This document shows, in pieces, positions 23,612 to 27,908 of a stretch of 27,908 bases of DNA. Under the pieces are notes generated by a model, which was given only the letters and a program-made list of their open reading frames with translations, made no database searches and was not told the origin of the DNA. Source of the DNA: an uncultured Eubacteriales bacterium. GTDB lineage: Bacteria; Bacillota; Clostridia; Oscillospirales; Oscillospiraceae. The position numbers and the translations under genes were made by a program. Every line of letters begins with the position of its first letter. Position 1 is the stretch's first letter. The stretch spans positions 1 to 27,908 of the forward strand of contig URLO01000030.1 in NCBI GenBank assembly GCA_900548625.1, read 5' to 3'.

Positions 23612-23902
23612 TTATTCAGACTCTTTTTCGGGCGGCTTTTTTGCAAGCTCTGCGATCTCGGAAAACCGCGCCGTCACGCGGCCATAATTTTCCGGCCTGT
23701 GCGGGAACAGGCAGCCGGAGCAGTCCTTGATGCCCTTTTCGTTGTAGGTAAAATTGCCGCCGCAGCGCGGCCCGAGGGCGTAGAGCGGGCAGTAGCAGAA
23801 CAGACAGCTGAATTTTTCGGGATGCCCGGTCTTGTGGCAGGGGAAAAACTCGCAGTCGGTGTTCTGGAAAAAGGCGTAGTGCTTTCCTTCCCAGTATTCC
23901 AT
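23612..23902 (-). CDS. Cysteine-rich small domain protein (zinc-binding type)
   Basis: A 96-residue protein matching the cysteine-rich small domain family (PF04071 as I recall it). The core is FFQNTDCEFFPCHKTG, FSCLFCYCPLYALG, RCGGNFTY, GIKDCSGCLFPH and the closing ENYG...FSEIAELAKK. Eight to nine Cys with nearby His suggest bound zinc. The function is not established; in some genomes the domain is joined to cobalamin-related proteins. I use the ATG at 23902, about 7 nt from GAGG; the ATG at 23905 is closer than ideal. The ribosome binding site overlaps the end of rqcH, so it is likely the third gene of mrnC-rqcH. Confidence 0.82.
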   Translation of the reverse strand: MEYWEGKHYAFFQNTDCEFFPCHKTGHPEKFSCLFCYCPLYALGPRCGGNFTYNEKGIKDCSGCLFPHRPENYGRVTARFSEIAELAKKPPEKESE

Positions 23903-23906
23903 CATG

Positions 23907-25667
23907 TTACCTCGCTTTCAGTTCGCCCGCCAGCGCCGCGTCAGGCGTGACGTAGACGGTGCGGTATGTGTAGTAGACCACCATGCCGGGCTTGGCTCCG
24001 GCGGGCTTTTTGACGTTCTTGACGGCGGTGACGTCCACGGGGACGTTCTGCCCGCCGCGCGCCTGTGAAAACCACGCGGCAAGCTGCGCGGCCTCCGTGA
24101 TGCTCTGGTCGTCCGGCTGCGTGCCGGAGCAGAGCAGAATGACGTGGCTGCCATGGATCTTCTGCGTGTGCAGCCACAGATCGCCCTTCGCCGCCATTTT
24201 GGTGGTGAGAAGGTCGTTTTCGCGGTTGTTGCGCCCGACGAGGATGGTCATGCCGGTGGACGAGCAGAACGCCATCGGCTTTGACGGCGCAGTCTTCATC
24301 TTCTTTTTCTGGCTGTTCTCGCGCAGATAGCGCCCCGCGGCCAGTTCTGCGCGGATCTCCTGCACGTCGCGCTCGCATTCGGCGCGCGAAAGAGCGTCAA
24401 GCACGCTCCCCAGATATTCCAGCTCCTGCTCGCCGTTTGCGATCTGCTCGGTCAGGATGTGTTCAGCATTTTTTGCCTTCTGATAGGCCTTGTAGAATTT
24501 CGCAGCGTTCTGCTGCGGCGAAAGCGCGGGATCGAGCGGGATCTCGATCTGCTTCATGTCGGGGTCGTAAAAATCCACGGCGCGCAGAAGCGACTGCCCG
24601 CGCCGGATGGCGTGGAGATTTGCAGTCACGATGTCGCCCAGACGGCGCAGATGCTCGCGGTCGAGCGTCGCGGCCAGCTCCTTTCGCTGAAGCTCGAGCT
24701 TTCGCGCGGTGCGGTGGGTGAGGTTCGTGAGCGTTTTGCGCAGCGCCTGCGTCTTTTGGCGTATCCGCTCGGCAAGGTCGCGCTCGGCGTAGAAGCTGTC
24801 GAGGAGCTTTGAGAACGATTCGGCGGTTCGCTCCTCGCGGCAGCCCTCATACTGACGGATGGGGATGCAGGAAAAGTCCTTCGGCGCGCCGTCCTGAAGC
24901 AGAAGCTCCGGTGTGAAGAAGCCCGCAGCAAACGCGGCAAAGCGCGCACAGAGCTTTTCGGCAAGCGCACGGCGCAGGTCTTCGTCCATCGCGCGAAGCG
25001 GCGCATCGACCGAGCCGGTCAGCTCGTAGCTCAGCTCCCGGCAGACGAGCGGCGAGAGCCCGCCGAAGCTGTCCAGAAGCCAGCCGTCAAGGAGCTTGTC
25101 CCCCGGCTCGCTCAGGAGCATCTGCGTGAGCGTCTCGGGCGGCGTGGCGAGCGGGTCGCGCTTCGGCTGCGCCGGAGGTAGGCGGTAGTAGAGTCCCGGA
25201 AGCAGCTGGCGCTGCTCGGACATTTCAAAATCGACGCGCCGCACGCAGTCAATGATGCGTTCCTCGCCGTCCAGCAGAATGAGATTGGAGTTGCGGCCCA
25301 TCAGCTCCAAGACGAGGTGGCGCTTGACAGGCTCTCCCATTTCGTCGGTGCAGTCAAGGCTCAGACGCACCAGCCGCTCCATCGGCGGCTGGGTGAGGGA
25401 GACGATGCGCCCGCCGGTCAGGTGCTTGCGCAGCAGCATACAGAACATCGGCGGCTGCGCCGGGTTTTCCATTGCCGTTTCGGTCAGATGGATGCGCGGA
25501 TGGTTGCAGGATGCGGAGAGAAGCAGGCGGCAGCTCAGGCCGGGGCTGCGCAGGCTGAGGATCAGTGTGTCGCGCTCGGGCTGCTGGACGCGGTCAACGC
25601 GGCAGCCGAGAAGCTTGTCTGTCAGCTCGCGCGTCACTGCGGTGAGAAATAAGGCGTCAATCGGCAT
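23907..25667 (-). CDS. rqcH: RqcH / NFACT-family ribosome quality control protein
   Basis: A 586-residue Rqc2 homologue. In Bacillus, RqcH binds split 50S subunits blocked by peptidyl-tRNA and directs addition of C-terminal alanine tails that mark the chain for degradation. Layout: NFACT-N (about 1-270, starting MPIDALFLTAVTREL, with HPRIHLT and FCMLLRKHL), helical and coiled-coil part (about 285-440), NFACT-R/DUF814 (about 450-580, with ILVGRNNRENDLLT and KGDLWLHTQKIHGSHVIL). Older databases call it fibronectin-binding protein. The start at 25667 is chosen since GGAGG lies 6 nt upstream; the in-frame ATG at 25673 is too close. It overlaps mrnC by 11 nt. Confidence 0.92.
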   Translation of the reverse strand: MPIDALFLTAVTRELTDKLLGCRVDRVQQPERDTLILSLRSPGLSCRLLLSASCNHPRIHLTETAMENPAQPPMFCMLLRKHLTGGRIVSLTQPPMERLVRLSLDCTDEMGEPVKRHLVLELMGRNSNLILLDGEERIIDCVRRVDFEMSEQRQLLPGLYYRLPPAQPKRDPLATPPETLTQMLLSEPGDKLLDGWLLDSFGGLSPLVCRELSYELTGSVDAPLRAMDEDLRRALAEKLCARFAAFAAGFFTPELLLQDGAPKDFSCIPIRQYEGCREERTAESFSKLLDSFYAERDLAERIRQKTQALRKTLTNLTHRTARKLELQRKELAATLDREHLRRLGDIVTANLHAIRRGQSLLRAVDFYDPDMKQIEIPLDPALSPQQNAAKFYKAYQKAKNAEHILTEQIANGEQELEYLGSVLDALSRAECERDVQEIRAELAAGRYLRENSQKKKMKTAPSKPMAFCSSTGMTILVGRNNRENDLLTTKMAAKGDLWLHTQKIHGSHVILLCSGTQPDDQSITEAAQLAAWFSQARGGQNVPVDVTAVKNVKKPAGAKPGMVVYYTYRTVYVTPDAALAGELKAR

Positions 25668-26070
25668 GCGCATCCTCCATCGTCAGGGTGAAAAGCTCGT
25701 TGATGCGTGCGGCCTGACCGGACAGGTGCAGAAAGCCGAACAGACACTCCAGCCCCGTCGCCATCGAATACTCACGATGGGTCGCGTGCTTGGGGATGAT
25801 GTGGACGTGCGCGTTGCGCCCGCGCTTGTACTGCGCCAGCTCCTCGTCGCTCAGAAGCGGCAGCATCCGCTCCATGCGCGCGGCCTGCGCAGGCGCGCAG
25901 ACATAGGAGACGGTGGCTCTGTGCAGATTCATGGCGGTCGCCTTGCCGCTGGTGCAGAGCCATGTGCGCACCAGAAGCTCAAACACGGCATCGCCGCAGT
26001 GGGCAAGACCGAGCGCGCTGATCTGGTTGATCTCGCGCTTGTCCATCGTGGGGGAGAGGTAATTTTCCAC
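25657..26070 (-). CDS. mrnC: Mini-ribonuclease III
   Basis: A 137-residue protein with the RNase III catalytic domain but no double-stranded RNA-binding domain, as in MrnC, which matures the ends of 23S rRNA. The signature LGLAHCGDAVFELLVRTWL contains the catalytic acid D27. YKRGRNAHVHIIPKHATHREYSMATGLECLFGFLHLSG matches the second conserved block, with the acidic residue in GLECLFG. The start is GTG, with GGAGG 8 nt before it; the frame has no earlier start. rqcH overlaps its end, so the two ribosome-related genes are co-expressed. A MITE-like element stands 40 nt upstream, and no promoter for this operon is obvious between them. Confidence 0.9.
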   Translation of the reverse strand: MENYLSPTMDKREINQISALGLAHCGDAVFELLVRTWLCTSGKATAMNLHRATVSYVCAPAQAARMERMLPLLSDEELAQYKRGRNAHVHIIPKHATHREYSMATGLECLFGFLHLSGQAARINELFTLTMEDAHAD

Positions 26071-26109
26071 GGAAGGTTCCTCCGTTTTGTGTTTTTGCGT
26101 TTTTCTCTA

Positions 26110-26269
26110 GGGTGTATCTGAAAACTGAAAATGTGACCGGCAACGAGGAGTTTTCGCGCTGTGCAAGACATTTTTTCGCAGGAATACTGACGTATTTCAA
26201 GGAAAAATGACGCGGCACGGCGTGAAAAGGCCCGCTGTCCGGGTGCGTTGGGAGTTTTCAGATATACCC
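26110..26269 (-). mobile_element. MITE-like element, long form (copy D)
   Basis: A 160-bp element, inverted relative to copy A and nearly identical to it. The ends are GGGTGTATCTGAAAACT and AGTTTTCAGATATACCC (16 of 17 complementary). Intact TA flanks stand on both sides (26108-26109 and 26270-26271), the best evidence in the window for a TA target duplication. It lies in the divergent gap between mrnC and the CHAP-SLH gene and may have displaced or supplied promoter sequence for mrnC. Confidence 0.88.
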
Positions 26270-26323
26270 TAGTATATCATACGATGCAAGCCCCCGGAAG
26301 TGCGGACTTGCGGACAAAAAATA

Positions 26324-26352
26324 TTGACAAAGCGGTTACAAGAGATTACAAT
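26324..26352 (+). promoter_or_regulatory. Sigma-A promoter of the CHAP-SLH gene
   Basis: TTGACA (26324-26329), exactly 17 bp, TACAAT (26347-26352). The -35 is perfect, and the -10 lies 37 nt before the start codon. Confidence 0.82.
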
Positions 26353-26388
26353 AGAAACGATAATTTCTCGGAAAGGAACGCGATACCG

Positions 26389-27468
26389 ATGAAAAAACGC
26401 TTCGCACTGGCGCTTGCAGCGGCGCTTTGCCTGACGATGCTGGCCTCGACCGCACAGGCCGCGGATACGACGCTCGATATAACCTACGTCCCGATCACGG
26501 AGGACGGCTTCGTGGCCGATACAATGGACGGCGTGGATGCGGTCTACAACCGCTCCGGCGGGCCGGATTGCGCCGATCTTGTGGCGCGATACTATACAGC
26601 GGTCTACGGTGTGACGGTGCAGCTTGGAAGCGCGCCCATCGTCGTCTCCGGCGAGGGCCGCTTTGAGGAGGTCGATGTGCCGCAGCGCGGCGACGTGCTG
26701 TACGCCTCGGCGGAGGTGCGCGGAAGCGGAACGCACTACGCCCTGTGCAAATCCGTCGATACGGCCGCCGGAACGGTGACGCTGTTTGAGCAGAACTGGG
26801 TCTGGAACGGGCAAGCGGGCGTTGACCGCGTGATCCCGCTGGAAAGCTGCTATACATATTATACGCTGCGCGGCGGCGCATACACCGAGCCGCCTGCCAA
26901 TGACAGGGACGAGCCCTCTGCGGGCGGAAGCTGGTATGAGGGCGACCTGTTTGACGTCTCGAGCCTTGGAACGCCCTCCGGCTGGGCGGCGGACTATGTA
27001 CAGCAGGCGGCGGGCCTTGGCATTCTGCACGGCCTTACGAGCGGCTATCAGGCGTCCATCACGCGCGGCGAATTTGCGCAGATGGTGGTCGATGCGGCGC
27101 AGGCGGTCTCCGGCGCGTATGCCGGACGCGGAAGCGTCAGCGAGCAGGCGGAGTCGCTCGGGCTGATGTTCGGCGACGGAAAGGGCAACTTCCGGCTGGG
27201 CAGCACCCTTACGCGGCAGGAGGCAGCCGTCATCTGCACGCGCCTGATGACGCTGGCGGGCGCCGCGCCCGAGGCGGACGCCTCGGTGCTGAGCACCTAC
27301 GGTGATGCGGCCTCCATTGCCCGTTGGGCGAAGGACGGCGTCAGCGTCATGACGAAAATGGGACTCATGAGCGGCACCGGCACCGGCTTTGCCCCGGCGG
27401 CCACGCTCACGACCGAGCAGGCCATCACGCTGCTCGTGCGTGTGTATCAGAATATGTGGTTTTATTAG
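26389..27468 (+). CDS. Secreted CHAP-domain protein with three SLH repeats
   Basis: A 359-residue exported protein. A clear signal peptide (MKKRFALALAAALCL...) ends at AQA-AD, residues 24/25. Residues 40-160 look like a CHAP amidase/peptidase: C61 (GGPDCADLV), GDVLYAS, H116 (GTHYALCKSVD) and the EQNW block at 134-137. After a short linker come three S-layer-homology repeats: about 193-240 (WAADYVQQAAGLGILHG, ITRGEFAQMV), 250-290 (LGLMFGDGKGNFRLGSTLTR) and 305-356 (WAKDGVSVMTKMGLMSG, LTTEQAITLLVR). SLH repeats bind secondary wall polymers, so this is probably a surface-held wall hydrolase; activity is inferred. AAAGGA precedes the ATG. The TAG stop is shared with a repeat element. Confidence 0.82.
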   Translation: MKKRFALALAAALCLTMLASTAQAADTTLDITYVPITEDGFVADTMDGVDAVYNRSGGPDCADLVARYYTAVYGVTVQLGSAPIVVSGEGRFEEVDVPQRGDVLYASAEVRGSGTHYALCKSVDTAAGTVTLFEQNWVWNGQAGVDRVIPLESCYTYYTLRGGAYTEPPANDRDEPSAGGSWYEGDLFDVSSLGTPSGWAADYVQQAAGLGILHGLTSGYQASITRGEFAQMVVDAAQAVSGAYAGRGSVSEQAESLGLMFGDGKGNFRLGSTLTRQEAAVICTRLMTLAGAAPEADASVLSTYGDAASIARWAKDGVSVMTKMGLMSGTGTGFAPAATLTTEQAITLLVRVYQNMWFY

Positions 27469-27550
27469 GGCGTATCTGAAAACTCCCAGCGCACCCGGAC
27501 AGCGGGCCTTTTCACGCTGCCGGTCACATTTTCAGTTTTCAGATACACTC
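27468..27550 (+). mobile_element. MITE-like element, short form (copy C)
   Basis: An 83-bp element with ends GGGCGTATCTGAAAACT and AGTTTTCAGATACACTC and TA on both sides (27466-27467 and 27551-27552). Like copy B it lacks the central fold, but with a slightly different deletion. Its left TA plus first G form the TAG stop of the CHAP-SLH gene. Confidence 0.85.
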
Positions 27551-27605
27551 TAAGCGGCTTTCGATGCAAACCTGTTTTTCGTTGCAGCACGGCAGACATA
27601 CCTGA

Positions 27606-27634
27606 GGGCGGACGCTGTCCGCCCTTTCCTTTTT
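27606..27634 (+). terminator. Intrinsic terminator after the CHAP-SLH gene
   Basis: GGGCGGAC (27606-27613), loop GCT, GTCCGCCC (27617-27624), then TTTCCTTTTT. A perfect 8-bp stem with a T-rich tail, 55 nt beyond the MITE-like element. It probably served the gene before the insertion. Confidence 0.88.
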
Positions 27635-27783
27635 GTGTCTAAGCCGTGCTTCCGGCATTCCTTGGTCAATCTTTCGCCCCTGCGGTGCGAAACGGGAAAC
27701 GCGGCGATTTTTCGCCCGACCTGTACGGTTTTTTACGCGCATTTGTAGGGGTGAAAATCGAAACCCTGTACAATAACGCCCAT

Positions 27784-27842
27784 CCGCCCCATGTGGGGTG
27801 TTTCTGTTTGGGCATGGGGCGGGTCGATGTAGGCATCGACCC
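27784..27842. repeat. Palindromic intergenic sequence at the window end
   Basis: CCGCCCCATG (27784-27793) is complementary to CATGGGGCGG (27813-27822), and directly after comes GGGTCGATG-TAGG-CATCGACCC (27821-27842). The two stems overlap by two bases. The stretch 27635-27908 holds no credible gene on either strand. It looks like a REP-type non-coding repeat, but only one copy is visible here. Confidence 0.5.
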
Positions 27843-27908
27843 CTACGACGTAGAATATAAATTTCACGAATGCGCCCGGCGTTTGCAAAATCGGACAATT
27901 TCTTGCGC

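Noticed and set aside
23067..23687. Ala/Gly-rich 206-codon frame opposite the Cys-rich genes
   Set aside because: The repeated Ala-Ala-Leu pattern is the complement of Cys/Gly codons. It runs through two terminators and two supported genes.
27539..27898. 119-codon minus-strand frame at the window end
   Set aside because: It overlaps a MITE-like end, a terminator and palindromes. The translation is Arg/Cys-rich without pattern and has no ribosome binding site.

Overview
The window looks like chromosomal DNA from a high-GC Clostridia bacterium, most likely in the Oscillospiraceae (relatives of Oscillibacter, Intestinimonas or Flavonifractor). The reasons are consistent AGGAGG-type ribosome binding sites, sigma-A promoters with 16-18 bp spacers, GC-rich third codon positions, the Firmicute pair GlgC/GlgD, RqcH, Mini-RNase III, MetV/MetF and an SLH-anchored wall protein. 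The placement is inference from gene content; nothing was searched. I see no rRNA, tRNA, CRISPR array, phage or transposase gene.

Layout. 1-1067: end of a hairpin-rich repeat, a cupin gene and rlmH, both on the minus strand. 1159-2901: metV-metF operon with a good promoter and a strong terminator. 2950-4732: pyk behind a consensus promoter and a structured leader of about 265 nt. 4732-5162: two different non-coding repeats end to end. 5166-7348: antiporter and mgtC-like operon (minus). 7368-9347: a short repeat, an AraC-type regulator and an XRE-TPR regulator (minus). 9470-19585: a complete glycogen operon, glgB-glgC-glgD-glgA-glgP-GH13, from one clear promoter to one clear terminator. 19600-21476: KdpE/KdpD-like two-component pair (minus). 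21519-22959: MATE transporter (minus). 23001-26070: mrnC-rqcH, a small Cys-rich-domain gene, a possible 41-codon gene and a gene for a 95-residue protein with 21 cysteines (all minus). 26110-27842: a repeat, a secreted CHAP-SLH protein, another repeat, a terminator and palindromic non-coding DNA.

How the genes work together. The glycogen operon holds both synthesis (GlgC/GlgD make ADP-glucose, GlgA polymerises, GlgB branches) and mobilisation (GlgP phosphorolysis, GH13 hydrolysis), so storage and release are transcribed together. MetV/MetF reduce methylene-THF. MrnC and RqcH serve 23S rRNA maturation and rescue of stalled ribosomes, and RlmH also modifies 23S rRNA.

Most notable. (a) Four copies of a transposase-less element with 17-bp terminal inverted repeats and TA flanks, in a 160-bp form and an internally deleted 83-87-bp form; two copies begin inside the TAG stop codon of a gene. 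(b) A second repeat made of successive hairpins, found 3' of two minus-strand genes. (c) A pyk leader with mutually exclusive or pseudoknotted pairings ending in a terminator-like hairpin. (d) A cluster of small, mostly Cys-rich genes downstream of rqcH.
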